From: an uncultured Lachnospiraceae bacterium
GTDB taxonomy: Bacteria > Bacillota > Clostridia > Lachnospirales > Lachnospiraceae
DNA: 64,000 nucleotides
Reading direction: 5' to 3'
NCBI GenBank assembly: GCA_910589385.1
Contig: CAJUTU010000004.1
Coordinates: 97,371-161,370 of the forward strand
In this document: positions 24,922 through 33,640 of the stretch, one piece after another
How the letters are laid out: each line of letters starts with the position of its first letter
Numbering within the stretch: position 1 is the stretch's first letter
The notes under the pieces: model-generated
What the model saw: only the letters and a program-made list of their open reading frames with translations
Told to the model about the DNA's origin: nothing
Databases searched by the model: none
Made by a program: the position numbers and the translations under genes

Positions 24922-25749
24922 TTATATATATTTATGTAATAATACATAAACCCTGTTTTTCTTTGTAACAGAAAGGCTCTCTACAAACTGAAACTTTCCC
25001 ATCCCTCTGACGGAAATGAAATCCCTTTCCTTCACATGGATGCCGTTAGAAACAGCCAGACGTCCATTCACAAAGACCTTTCCTGCCCCAATCAGACCTG
25101 TCAGTTTGCTTCTGGAGGAAGAAAATGCAAGGGAAAGCAGAGCGTCCAGCCGGAGAGAAGGAACCGTCCCTTTGATTTCTTCGTATTTCGGAACATAATG
25201 GAAATTCAGCCACTCCTCTTCTGAAACAGAGACGGATGTATGGCGGATCCTGGTCAATTCCTCTTTGACAAAATCCTTTAGATTGAAAGCAATAAATATG
25301 AGAGCACCTTTTCCGTCAACCAAAATATCTCCCATCTTCCCACGCTCCAATCCCAAACTCATCATTGCGCCCAGATAATCCCTGTGTGTCAATTCTTCCG
25401 CATATTTTTGATGCAGAGGTGCAATACGCAGCACAGCAATCTCTGACATAAAAAAAACTGCATTCGGATCTATTATACCAGGTTCCTCTGACTCTGGGTA
25501 AAAACTCTCTGTATATCTGCCGCACAAAGAAAGAGCATCTTCAGGTAAAAATGCCGCCATCTGACGCTCTGCTGAACCATATCCACCAAAAGTGACATAT
25601 CCTGTATACAGGGAATCCTTTGGTATGGTATGTAAAATACTTTGTTCATTCAAGTTCAAAAAATCCGTATATGTAATAATCCCTCGATGAAAAGACTGCC
25701 GGGATAACTCTAACAGCCGTTTGGTTAATTGTTCTTCATCTTTCATCAT
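24922..25749 (-). CDS. ylmH: YlmH-family S4-domain RNA-binding protein
   Basis: 275 residues with a C-terminal S4 domain (about 195-260: LRLDALLSLAFSSSRSKL, GKVFVNGR) and the family's N-terminal FLNLNEQSIL block. YlmH/RqcP-type proteins bind RNA and the 50S subunit, and act in ribosome quality control in Bacillus. It follows sepF by 1 bp. Two adjacent ATGs (25749 and 25746) are possible starts. Confidence 0.9.
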   Translation of the reverse strand: MMKDEEQLTKRLLELSRQSFHRGIITYTDFLNLNEQSILHTIPKDSLYTGYVTFGGYGSAERQMAAFLPEDALSLCGRYTESFYPESEEPGIIDPNAVFFMSEIAVLRIAPLHQKYAEELTHRDYLGAMMSLGLERGKMGDILVDGKGALIFIAFNLKDFVKEELTRIRHTSVSVSEEEWLNFHYVPKYEEIKGTVPSLRLDALLSLAFSSSRSKLTGLIGAGKVFVNGRLAVSNGIHVKERDFISVRGMGKFQFVESLSVTKKNRVYVLLHKYI

Positions 25750-25750
25750 C

Positions 25751-26302
25751 TTAATATCTTGCCCTTAGGCTTGGCTGCTCCATAGAACCGCTTAGAAGAT
25801 CCTGCAAATCCCCTGAAATATCCACATTAGTCGGTGTCACAAGAAAGATGTAATTGGAGATTTTCTGAAGATTCCCATCAATCGCGAAAGTTGCTCCCGA
25901 AATAAAATCAATAATCCTCTGTGCAACCTCCAAGTCCATGCCTTCCAGATTTAAAATAACCGTACGTCCGGAGAGAAGCGTTTCGGTAATCTGCCTGGAA
26001 TCATCTACCGTAATCGGCTTGACTACACAGACTTCCATTCCTGCGCTGGGATTCCTTCTCTGTGCGGGCTGTCGCATAGGAGTCACTTTACTGCTTGGAG
26101 CCGGCGCTCTGCTGCTCTCCTGATGCATATCAAAGTCATTATAGGAATCTTTGTTATTTGATTTTTTATTGAAAAAGGAACGGCGGGGTGTGTCCTCGTA
26201 ATCTTCCTCGTAAAATTCATCATCATCATAGAATCCATCATCATCGTAATCATCATCGTCATTCAATTTCATAATGTCGAGGAATTTATCAAATATACCC
26301 AT
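25751..26302 (-). CDS. sepF: cell-division protein SepF
   Basis: 183 residues: an N-terminal amphipathic segment (MGIFDKFLDIM) for membrane binding, a long acidic, disordered linker rich in D, E and Y (about 15-85), and the conserved SepF domain (VCVVKPITVDDSRQI, VILNLEGMD, DFISGATFA). SepF anchors and bundles FtsZ at the division site. GGAGTG precedes the ATG. ylmG and divIVA, often in this cluster, are absent here. Confidence 0.95.
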   Translation of the reverse strand: MGIFDKFLDIMKLNDDDDYDDDGFYDDDEFYEEDYEDTPRRSFFNKKSNNKDSYNDFDMHQESSRAPAPSSKVTPMRQPAQRRNPSAGMEVCVVKPITVDDSRQITETLLSGRTVILNLEGMDLEVAQRIIDFISGATFAIDGNLQKISNYIFLVTPTNVDISGDLQDLLSGSMEQPSLRARY

Positions 26303-26441
26303 TACTTACACTCCTATCAAAATTTTTGCTGTCCTCTGCCCTTATTAGGAATCTCCTAAAATAAAACCACCCGCAACAGCCGCCAAATCTACATGCAGAC
26401 CGTGTCCTCTTAGCTTGCTGCATAGTGGGAATAAGCTAAGT

Positions 26442-27140
26442 TCAATCAGAAATCATATAATCCCTGGCTCCGAAGATTCCGGTTCCTACCCGGACCATAG
26501 TCGCCCCCTCTTCAATCGCGACCTCATAATCATTGGTCATGCCCATCGAAAGCACGTCCATAGTAACATTATCAATGTTTGTGCCGGTTATGTCAACAGA
26601 TAATTTATGTAAATTTTTAAAGATTAGCCTATTATCTTCGGGATTTTTCACAAAAGGAGCAATTGTCATCAGGCCGCATACATGTATATGAGGATAACTT
26701 GCGATCTTCTGGATAAAAGGAAGAACCTCTTCTACTTTGATACCAAACTTACTCTCCTCTTCTGCCACATTAACCTCAACAAGTACCTGTACAACCGTAT
26801 CTTTTTTAGCGGCTTCCTTTTCAATCGCCTCTGCAAGCTTTAGAGAATCAACGGAATGGATCAATTCCACTTTCCCGACAATATATTTTACCTTATTAGT
26901 CTGCAGGTGGCCGATCATATGCCAATGGATGTCCTTAGGCAATGCTTCATATTTTTCCGTCAGCTCCTGCACCTTGTTTTCTCCAAAGATACGGACTCCC
27001 AAACCATAGGCTTCCATCAGAACCTCTTTAGGTTTCGTTTTGCTGACTGCAATCAATGTCACATCCTCCCTGCAGCGTCCGGCGCGCGCGCAGGCAGCCT
27101 GTATCCGTGATTCAACTTCATTTAGCTGCTCTTTCAACAT
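26442..27140 (-). CDS. yggS: YggS-family PLP-binding protein
   Basis: 232 residues. A PLP-binding TIM-barrel with the lysine in LIAVSKTKP and C-terminal LSMGMTNDYEVAIEEGATMVRVGTGIFG. This protein (PLPBP/YlmE) maintains PLP homeostasis and has no clear enzymatic activity. GGAGC precedes the ATG. A 139-bp gap to sepF holds a 7-bp stem TTAGCTT / AAGCTAA (26410-26439) of unknown role. Confidence 0.95.
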   Translation of the reverse strand: MLKEQLNEVESRIQAACARAGRCREDVTLIAVSKTKPKEVLMEAYGLGVRIFGENKVQELTEKYEALPKDIHWHMIGHLQTNKVKYIVGKVELIHSVDSLKLAEAIEKEAAKKDTVVQVLVEVNVAEEESKFGIKVEEVLPFIQKIASYPHIHVCGLMTIAPFVKNPEDNRLIFKNLHKLSVDITGTNIDNVTMDVLSMGMTNDYEVAIEEGATMVRVGTGIFGARDYMISD

Positions 27141-27179
27141 AGTAATTGCTCCTTTATTGATTCATCATCTCTTTTTCCA

Positions 27180-28565
27180 TTACTGAAATACCACTTCGGA
27201 TGCTTCCACCATACTTCCATCTAAAACAATGTGGTCATAATTGGACAAACTGTAATCCACACCCTCATCAATGATATAATAGTCTTCGTTTTCACACAAA
27301 ATAGTAACCTGCTTAAAGACCGTATACCCCTTATTGATACTGTATACTCCTTTTAAAGACTTTTTTTCTTTTAACTGACAGGTTTCCGAAGTTCCTGGCT
27401 TTACAAAAGTTGTATTCTGCTCAAAATCCCCTGGATTTAAATAGACTTCTCCATCTTCTGTTATATGGTAAATTTCTTCTGTATGAAAAACGGCTTCTCC
27501 TTCTTCTTTGATAAGGAATCCCTGCATAGTACCATTTTCATTGGATGTCATATATTCCACAGGCACCACATAAAACTCTTTTTCTATTACTGAGCTTTTA
27601 GGGATTTTCAATCCACTCTCCTGTTCCAAGATCAACTCTATATTTAAGAATCTGTCTTTTGCATAACGGATCATCGAATGATCGAACACCAGCTTTCCAA
27701 AATAATGGCCATCCTGCCGTAAAATGGAAAATTCGGCCCAAAGCGCCTCATTGTCCTTATCAATCCGTGTTTTTATAAAAGAAATATCTGACAATTCTTT
27801 TACCTGATTTTCATCCAATTCGATATATACACACCACTCTTCACTGGTCACGAGCTTATACACTGCGTCACCTGTATGCAGCTGAGCTTGATCCTCCAAC
27901 CGTACTGTCCCATAGCTGGTCCTGTCAAAATCGGATGGCTTCAAGGTTTCTTCTGTCAAACCTTCATATCCATCAATGGTTTGGACAAGAACTCCGTCAG
28001 ATGCGCTTTGATACACATGAACTCCGCTATGGTTCTGGGCAGCCAGTAAATCCAGATGTGCCATCTTTGACTGATTCGACGCATCTCTGAGAATTTCCGT
28101 CAGATCACCTTTCAATGTATAGACAGAAGAAAACTTCTGTGGATCAAAATTCTCATTAAAATTTTGTGTTTTCAAGCTTAAATTCTTTTGAACATCTTCT
28201 CCTAAAGAGAGATCTTCTGCCTCTGCCGATGCTTCTGTATCCAGCATCTCAGAAGAAATGGCATAAATATTACTGCCGGCCTTTACTTTGCTATTCTCAT
28301 TCCGAAAATAACTGATATACCCTTCAGCCTCCGCATAGGCAACCTTTTCCTGACGCAAGATCAGACCGGTATAAGAATTATCTTTTACAATGCTGCCTTT
28401 TCGGACTTCATATGTAGAAATACGTTTTGAAGTTGCATATGTAACCAGTGTGACTATCAGGTACAGTAAAATAAGTATAAAAATAAGCATACCAATATTG
28501 AATTCCTGCTTTGTCTTATATTGGTTAATATTCACTGACTTTTTCTTGCGGAATATCAAATTCAT
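27180..28565 (-). CDS. HlyD-like membrane fusion (periplasmic adaptor-type) protein
   Basis: About 461 residues: basic cytoplasmic N-terminus, one membrane helix (IGMLIFILILLYLIVTLV), then an extracellular part with a biotinyl/lipoyl-like hairpin (GLILRQEKVAYAEAEGYISYF) and beta-barrel-like segments. It resembles HlyD-type adaptors, yet no ABC or RND transporter or outer-membrane channel is nearby, as expected for a Gram-positive. Function is unknown; the place at the head of a division/cell-envelope operon hints at envelope biology. ATG 28565 follows GGAGGAGC closely; TTG two codons later is another possibility. Confidence 0.75.
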   Translation of the reverse strand: MNLIFRKKKSVNINQYKTKQEFNIGMLIFILILLYLIVTLVTYATSKRISTYEVRKGSIVKDNSYTGLILRQEKVAYAEAEGYISYFRNENSKVKAGSNIYAISSEMLDTEASAEAEDLSLGEDVQKNLSLKTQNFNENFDPQKFSSVYTLKGDLTEILRDASNQSKMAHLDLLAAQNHSGVHVYQSASDGVLVQTIDGYEGLTEETLKPSDFDRTSYGTVRLEDQAQLHTGDAVYKLVTSEEWCVYIELDENQVKELSDISFIKTRIDKDNEALWAEFSILRQDGHYFGKLVFDHSMIRYAKDRFLNIELILEQESGLKIPKSSVIEKEFYVVPVEYMTSNENGTMQGFLIKEEGEAVFHTEEIYHITEDGEVYLNPGDFEQNTTFVKPGTSETCQLKEKKSLKGVYSINKGYTVFKQVTILCENEDYYIIDEGVDYSLSNYDHIVLDGSMVEASEVVFQ

Positions 28566-28623
28566 GCTCCTCCGATTTCTCTGGAATCCTTTCAACCATT
28601 CATTTTTACCCTCATTGTACAAA

Positions 28624-28652
28624 AGTATATCATTTTTACATGTATATTTCCA
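28624..28652 (-). promoter_or_regulatory. promoter of the HlyD-yggS-sepF operon
   Basis: Minus strand TGGAAA (28647-28652), 17 bp, TATACT (28624-28629). The -35 is weak. Confidence 0.5.
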
Positions 28653-28702
28653 CAATAAATTGACAATAATAAAATCATTGATAGTGAAAAGGAGGAAATA
28701 GT

Positions 28703-28924
28703 ATGAAGTGGTTTGATAATACAGCCCTGACTCTTGTTATTATCGGTGCAGCAAACTGGCTTTTGGTAGGAATTTTCCGGTTTGACCTGGTTGCGTTTCT
28801 TTTTGGGAACCTAAGCTGGTTTTCCAGGATCGTCTATACACTTGTAGGATTGTGCGGACTTTATCTGATCAGCCTTTATGGAAGAGTAGACAGCATGTCT
28901 GACAGTACATCTGCCTCTTCTTAA
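28703..28924 (+). CDS. DUF378-family small membrane protein
   Basis: 73 residues with two membrane segments (NTALTLVIIGAANWLLVG and RIVYTLVGLCGLYLISLYG). The motif 'IIGAxNWLxxGxFxFDLVAxLFG' is the DUF378 signature (YuzA-like). AAAGGAGGAAATAG precedes the ATG. It is a single gene, divergent from the HlyD-like gene. Function is unknown. Confidence 0.88.
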   Translation: MKWFDNTALTLVIIGAANWLLVGIFRFDLVAFLFGNLSWFSRIVYTLVGLCGLYLISLYGRVDSMSDSTSASS

Positions 28925-29021
28925 AATGGAAATAACGAGTCCTATCATTTTGACCATATTCCTATAATACAGCAGCAAAGAACCTGTTTAGCAGATTCTT
29001 CTGCATACGATGTATCAAAGC

Positions 29022-29058
29022 GTTACAGTCCGCGCCCAGTTCGGGCGTGAACTGTAAC
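29022..29058. other. strong intergenic hairpin after the carboxypeptidase gene
   Basis: GTTACAGT (29022-29029) pairs with ACTGTAAC (29051-29058), and inside it CGCCC pairs with GGGCG. No T-run follows on either strand, so it is a weak candidate for a terminator and may be a short repeat. It lies between the convergent DUF378 and D-Ala-D-Ala carboxypeptidase genes. Confidence 0.6.
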
Positions 29059-29077
29059 ATATAATCCTATGTTCTCC

Positions 29078-30244
29078 TCAGCTTCCAACGCCTGCCGCGA
29101 GAAGCTGTGTCATATCCTGATACAGGATCTCCTTGTCCCCTGCCCCCATAACGATTGAAATGAATGGCTTCCCGGCGCTGTCCAGATTATATAACACAAC
29201 ACAGGAACCTGCTTGATCTGTAGTTCCTGTCTTACCGCCGATCACCTGTACTCCTGGAGGAGATTCAGCCAATCCTGCGGAATAATAATTTGTTGGAGTC
29301 CATTCCGCTGTCCGTACACTGCCATCCGCCCCTGTTAAGGTCCCTACATAAGATTTCATGGCAATAATATCCAAAAATCTGGAATCCTTGATACATTCAT
29401 TAAAGATTAAATACAAATCATATGCTGTGGTATAATGATCCTCCTCATGCAGTCCGTGGGGATTCATAAAATGGCTATGTGTTGCCCCCAAAGCCAATGC
29501 TTCCTGATTCATCTTTTCTGCAAACCCTTCAACGCTTCCGCTAAGATGTTCCGCGATCACGACTGCATTGTCATTTCCAGAAGCAAGGACTAAACCGCAC
29601 AGCAGGTCGTATAACGTAAGCTGGTCTCCTGCCTGAAGCCCGCATAATGTTGCCTCTGGTTCAAAATATGCCACTGCCGTATCAGTGACCGTTACTACCT
29701 CTTCCAGATTCCCATACTTTAAAGTGAGATATGCAGTCATCAGCTTCGTCGTGCTTGCAGGATAAAGCTGGGCATACACACGGTCTGCGTATAACACCTG
29801 TTTCTGCTCCACATCAAATAGTCCTGCCGCATGGAGGCTTGTATCCCCGCCAAACCCATCCAATGCCACGTTTTCAGAAGCCACACACAAATCCTGGGCA
29901 AAGAATGACCCTTGATACAGATTTTGATTATAATGTTCTGTCTCGTACAAAGCAGCATACAAAGGCTGTCTTTTTGCCTGATACTGATAATATAAGAAGC
30001 ATACGCCTCCCAAAATCAAAACAATCGTCAGGCAGGAAGCCAGTAAGCTGACAGTCTTCATAGGATTTTTCCGCCTGCGTTTTCTTTTTCTTGCAGGGTT
30101 GTGGGAACTTCCGTTTTTCTGTCTCTGGCTTTGCAGTTCGCGTTCTCTTAAATTTGGTTTTTTACTATTTTGAGTTCCTGATACCCGCCGCTTTTTTACC
30201 CTCACATCTTGTCCCGTCCTCTGACGGGAATGATATTCACTCAT
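29078..30244 (-). CDS. D-alanyl-D-alanine carboxypeptidase (DacA/PBP5 type)
   Basis: 388 residues. A long, strongly basic cytoplasmic N-terminus (about 60 residues) and a membrane helix precede a serine peptidase domain with STTKLM (SxxK), SGNDNA (SxN) and GGKTGTTDQAG (KTG). It trims the terminal D-Ala of peptidoglycan stem peptides. The N-terminal anchor replaces the C-terminal amphipathic anchor of E. coli PBP5, whose second domain is absent. AAGGGTGC precedes the ATG. It ends the mre-min-rodA gene run. Confidence 0.92.
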   Translation of the reverse strand: MSEYHSRQRTGQDVRVKKRRVSGTQNSKKPNLRERELQSQRQKNGSSHNPARKRKRRRKNPMKTVSLLASCLTIVLILGGVCFLYYQYQAKRQPLYAALYETEHYNQNLYQGSFFAQDLCVASENVALDGFGGDTSLHAAGLFDVEQKQVLYADRVYAQLYPASTTKLMTAYLTLKYGNLEEVVTVTDTAVAYFEPEATLCGLQAGDQLTLYDLLCGLVLASGNDNAVVIAEHLSGSVEGFAEKMNQEALALGATHSHFMNPHGLHEEDHYTTAYDLYLIFNECIKDSRFLDIIAMKSYVGTLTGADGSVRTAEWTPTNYYSAGLAESPPGVQVIGGKTGTTDQAGSCVVLYNLDSAGKPFISIVMGAGDKEILYQDMTQLLAAGVGS

Positions 30245-30257
30245 GCACCCTTGCCTC

Positions 30258-30653
30258 TCATCTATATAATTCTCTCCAGTCCAGATCTCCTCTGTCCAGA
30301 GCCAGGATCAGTGCCTCTGCCGTAGCAATATTGGTAGCCATAGGAATATTATATTCATCACACAGGCGCACAATATCATTTACATCTGGTTCATGGGATC
30401 TGGGACTCAACGGATCTCTGAAAAAAATCATAAGATCCATATCATTCTGTTCAATCTGAGCCCCCAGCATCTGTTTTCCGCCAAGATGGCCTGCCAGATA
30501 TTTATGGATGTTGAGATTCGTTACACTTTCCACAAGCATCCCCGTTGTCTCTGTAGCATATAGGCTGTGTTTATTTAAAATCCCTCTGTAGGCAATGCAA
30601 AAATTCTGCATCAGTTTCTTTTTCGCATCATGTGCAACTAATCCTATATTCAT
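30258..30653 (-). CDS. mgsA: methylglyoxal synthase
   Basis: 131 residues. MgsA converts dihydroxyacetone phosphate to methylglyoxal and phosphate. The N-terminal GLVAHDAKK, TTGMLVE, GGKQMLGAQI and FFRDPLSPRSHEPDVN blocks are complete and include the catalytic aspartates. It sits 14 bp upstream of the carboxypeptidase and 15 bp after rodA, an arrangement seen in many Clostridia. Confidence 0.97.
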   Translation of the reverse strand: MNIGLVAHDAKKKLMQNFCIAYRGILNKHSLYATETTGMLVESVTNLNIHKYLAGHLGGKQMLGAQIEQNDMDLMIFFRDPLSPRSHEPDVNDIVRLCDEYNIPMATNIATAEALILALDRGDLDWRELYR

Positions 30654-30668
30654 ACTCTGCTCTCTCCT

Positions 30669-31799
30669 CTACTGATATTTATTCGGCTGAAGCCCGACAT
30701 TCAACACAAATCCGATTCCCATATAAAAGCATACAACCGAAGTCAGACCGTAGCTGATAAATGGCAGGGAAATCCCTGTATTCGGAAACAACATGGTAGC
30801 CACACTGATATTAATAAAACTTTGGATTCCGATCAGTGCGGCGACACCGGTGCAGATAATACGGCCTCCGGTATCCTTTGCTTTCATCCCGATCAAAATA
30901 CAATCTATTACTATTAATAATAACAAAATTATGATCACACAACAACCCACAAATCCTAATTCTTCTCCAATAATTGCAAAAATAAAATCTGTCTGAGGTT
31001 CAGAAATAAAATTTCCATTTTTTACAGAGGTGGTTGCCGTACTATTATATCCCTTTCCTGTCAATTGCCCGGAACCAATCGCCATGATCGAATTCAGCTG
31101 CTGGTAAGCCTCCTCAGACTCATATTTCTCTGGTTCCAGCCAGGCCAGGATGCGGTTCTGCTGATACTGATGTATCAATGGCTGATTTGGCTGTATAACG
31201 ATAATGAATAAAATAACAGCCAAAGGAATAAATATAGCACACATTGTTCCTATAAATTTATAGCTTAACCCACCAATATACATCAGTACGCAAAATAACA
31301 TCGCCAGACAGATTGTAGTAGAGAGGTTTGGCTGTTTATAGATCAGTACCAGAGATGGCAGCATTAACACCACTGCTGCCATAATAAAACGTTTATTGTT
31401 AATCGACTGTTCCCATTTCATCAAAAGCTTTGCATAGAACAGGATCGTGATAATCTTTGTTAAGTCAGAAGGCTGAAACTGGATAAACCCAAGGTTCAGC
31501 CAGCGGGTCGCCCCGTTTGTATTTACGCCGATCAATAAGACAGCAGCCAGCAGCACAAAATTGACCGCGTACATGACCCAATGGAAACTTAGGACCCATT
31601 CATAGTCGATCAGGGAAATAATTACCATAGCGATCACACCAAGGACTACGCCTTGCGCCTGCTTTCCCTGTAGAGAAGCCTGCGCGCTGCCGACAATAAA
31701 TACTCCAATAATGGAAATTGCCAGCACCAGCGCGACAAGGCTGAATTTATAATCTTTCAAATGATACCGCTGTCTGATAGTTTGGATAAAAGTCTTCAA
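30669..31799 (-). CDS. rodA: RodA/FtsW/SpoVE-family peptidoglycan polymerase, probably RodA
   Basis: 376 residues, about ten membrane helices. SEDS-family signatures are GVNTNGATRWL, FQPSDLTK and FPNTGISLPFISYGLTS. SEDS proteins polymerise lipid II, and RodA works with a PBP2 (here encoded in the same operon) in sidewall growth. TTG 31797-31799 is the start: AGGAG lies 7 bp upstream, and it overlaps the minE stop. Confidence 0.93.
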   Translation of the reverse strand: MKTFIQTIRQRYHLKDYKFSLVALVLAISIIGVFIVGSAQASLQGKQAQGVVLGVIAMVIISLIDYEWVLSFHWVMYAVNFVLLAAVLLIGVNTNGATRWLNLGFIQFQPSDLTKIITILFYAKLLMKWEQSINNKRFIMAAVVLMLPSLVLIYKQPNLSTTICLAMLFCVLMYIGGLSYKFIGTMCAIFIPLAVILFIIVIQPNQPLIHQYQQNRILAWLEPEKYESEEAYQQLNSIMAIGSGQLTGKGYNSTATTSVKNGNFISEPQTDFIFAIIGEELGFVGCCVIIILLLLIVIDCILIGMKAKDTGGRIICTGVAALIGIQSFINISVATMLFPNTGISLPFISYGLTSVVCFYMGIGFVLNVGLQPNKYQ

Positions 31800-32008
31800 T
31801 CATTTTCTCCTGTATATTTTATATGTATATCTGAATGTGTAATCTTCAGTTCAAAATCTTCTGGTTTGATCTCAATATATTTGGAAATAGTACAATACAT
31901 TTCAGAGGATAGCTTGTCAGCTACATCTGGTGTACATTTCAGCCTGTCTGCATTGAGCAAAACATGGAGCCTGTCTTTCGCAATCTGAACAGATGGTACA
32001 CGCATCAT
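31796..32008 (-). CDS. minE: MinE, N-terminally short
   Basis: 70 residues. The MinD-activating and dimerisation regions (QIAKDRLHVLLNADR, ISKYIEIKPEDFELKI) match MinE, which stimulates MinD ATPase and drives pole-to-pole oscillation. Only about eight residues precede IAKDRL, whereas E. coli MinE has about 16 including the membrane-targeting helix. AGGAGG is 6 bp before the ATG at 32008, and the minD stop is only 10 bp upstream, so a longer form is unlikely. It overlaps rodA by 3 bp. Confidence 0.9.
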   Translation of the reverse strand: MMRVPSVQIAKDRLHVLLNADRLKCTPDVADKLSSEMYCTISKYIEIKPEDFELKITHSDIHIKYTGEND

Positions 32009-32018
32009 CTTGATCCTC

Positions 32019-32810
32019 CTATTTTTTCCCGAACATCTTGCGGATACGCAGGAAAAATCCATCAGGACGGCTGAAATCAGGAATGGGGATCTCTTCTCCC
32101 AGGATCCGGCGGCAGATTCGGTCATAGGCCTGTCCTGACATGCTGTCTGTACCGATGATCGGCTCTCCCTGGTTTGTTGCGATGACAATCTGCTCATCAT
32201 CAGGGATCACCCCGATCAAAGGAATCGCGAGGATTTCTGTCACATCCTCCACAGACATCATATCACCTTTCTGTACCATATCGATCCGCAGACGGTTTAT
32301 GATCAGAGAATTTTTCTTGATTCCTTTGGTCTCCAGCAGGCCGATAATGCGGTCCGCATCACGGATCGCCGAGACTTCCGGAGTCGTGACGATGATCGCT
32401 TGGCCAGCCCCGGCAATGGCATTCTGGAATCCCTGCTCAATTCCCGCCGGACAGTCCAGCAGGATATAGTCAAATTCTGCTTTCAGTTCAGAAACAAGCT
32501 TTTGCATCTGCTCCGGGGAAACGGCCGACTTATCCTTTGTCTGGGCGGAAGGAAGCAGATACAGTTCGGGAAAACGCTTGTCTCTGATCAATGCCTGCTT
32601 AATACGGCAGCTTCCCTCGATCACATCTACCAGATTATAGACGATCTTGTTTTCCAGTCCCATAACCACATCCAGATTCCGCAGCCCCAGATCCGTATCA
32701 ATGACAATAATTTTTTTGCCGGCCTGTGCCAGCCCGACACCTATATTTGCCGTAGTGGTCGTTTTTCCGACCCCGCCTTTTCCTGATGTAATGACAATTA
32801 CTTCTCCCAT
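32019..32810 (-). CDS. minD: septum site-determining ATPase MinD
   Basis: 263 residues. Deviant Walker A GKGGVGKTTT, DTDLGLRNLD and CPAGIEQGF motifs, plus a C-terminal amphipathic membrane helix ending FFLRIRKMFGKK. MinD recruits MinC to the membrane and oscillates under MinE. A short gap of 97 bp separates it from minC. Confidence 0.97.
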   Translation of the reverse strand: MGEVIVITSGKGGVGKTTTTANIGVGLAQAGKKIIVIDTDLGLRNLDVVMGLENKIVYNLVDVIEGSCRIKQALIRDKRFPELYLLPSAQTKDKSAVSPEQMQKLVSELKAEFDYILLDCPAGIEQGFQNAIAGAGQAIIVTTPEVSAIRDADRIIGLLETKGIKKNSLIINRLRIDMVQKGDMMSVEDVTEILAIPLIGVIPDDEQIVIATNQGEPIIGTDSMSGQAYDRICRRILGEEIPIPDFSRPDGFFLRIRKMFGKK

Positions 32811-32907
32811 TCTTGCTATCCTCCTGCAACTTCTGATTCATGTCTGTCACTCACAGTCCTGGCTGAAACTATAGGACTATGGACAATAACAATTACGATT
32901 CACTGGA

Positions 32908-33561
32908 CTAATCTACAAGTGGACCCAGACGAATCCGAGTGCCGTCAATGGCAGCGATCTTCGGTCCGCGGATCGTGATACCCTCCTGATATACACTCTG
33001 GCGCCTTGCTTCCATATCTCCGATCCGAAGGCTTCTTGGCCGCATGGAGAGTGCCACAATATAGGCATCTCGGTTACCGGCTGCCCCGGCGTGTACATTC
33101 CCCCGCAGCCCCCCGACAACAACGATATTCCCCCTTGCGATAACGGAAGCACCTGGTTCTACATTTCCAAGGATTACAATGCTGGAATCGGATTCGATCA
33201 CTTGTCTTTTTCCTAATGTACCTTTATAGAACTGCCCTTCTCTTTCCGGCAGCTCGGCCACAGCTTTTTCTACAATGTGTTTGTATGCCAGCTCATGTCC
33301 ACTGTCTTCATCTATGACACATACAATATCAATCCCTGCTGTATCAGAAATCAAACTAAGGATAGTCTGCTCTTGTGTATAGTTCAAAATACGGCCCTGA
33401 AACGAAACGGCCATCTGCGCCCCCTGGAAAAATCTGGCGGAATTGCAGAACCTGTCCCGCATATGCTCCAGAAGTACCTCGAAAGGCACTTCTGGATCCA
33501 TATGGATCTCCATACCGTATTTACAGCTTTTAATTGTAACAAGCCTGTCCAATATTCTCAC
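32908..33561 (-). CDS. minC: septum site-determining protein MinC
   Basis: 217 residues. The N-terminal domain (about 1-100) inhibits FtsZ polymerisation; the C-terminal beta-helix (GNVEPGASVIARGNIVVVGGLRGNVHAG) dimerises and binds MinD. The start may be the GTG at 33561 or the TTG at 33552; AAGGAA is 0-3 bp from the former and about 11 bp from the latter. It is the first min gene after the PBP2 gene. Confidence 0.93.
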   Translation of the reverse strand: MRILDRLVTIKSCKYGMEIHMDPEVPFEVLLEHMRDRFCNSARFFQGAQMAVSFQGRILNYTQEQTILSLISDTAGIDIVCVIDEDSGHELAYKHIVEKAVAELPEREGQFYKGTLGKRQVIESDSSIVILGNVEPGASVIARGNIVVVGGLRGNVHAGAAGNRDAYIVALSMRPRSLRIGDMEARRQSVYQEGITIRGPKIAAIDGTRIRLGPLVD

Positions 33562-33640
33562 TTCCTTGTGTATACCTTATCGGACGGAGTCCGCCCGCCC
33601 CACAGGGGCATGAATTACGGGATGCTCTTTGGGGATGGCT

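Noticed and set aside
26303..26441. A possible small gene or riboswitch between yggS and sepF
   Set aside because: Only a 7-bp stem is present and no frame with a ribosome-binding site could be found.
31796..32200. A 134-residue MinE with an N-terminal extension
   Set aside because: The extra part is the minD coding region in another frame; AGGAGG at the proper spacing supports the ATG at 32008.
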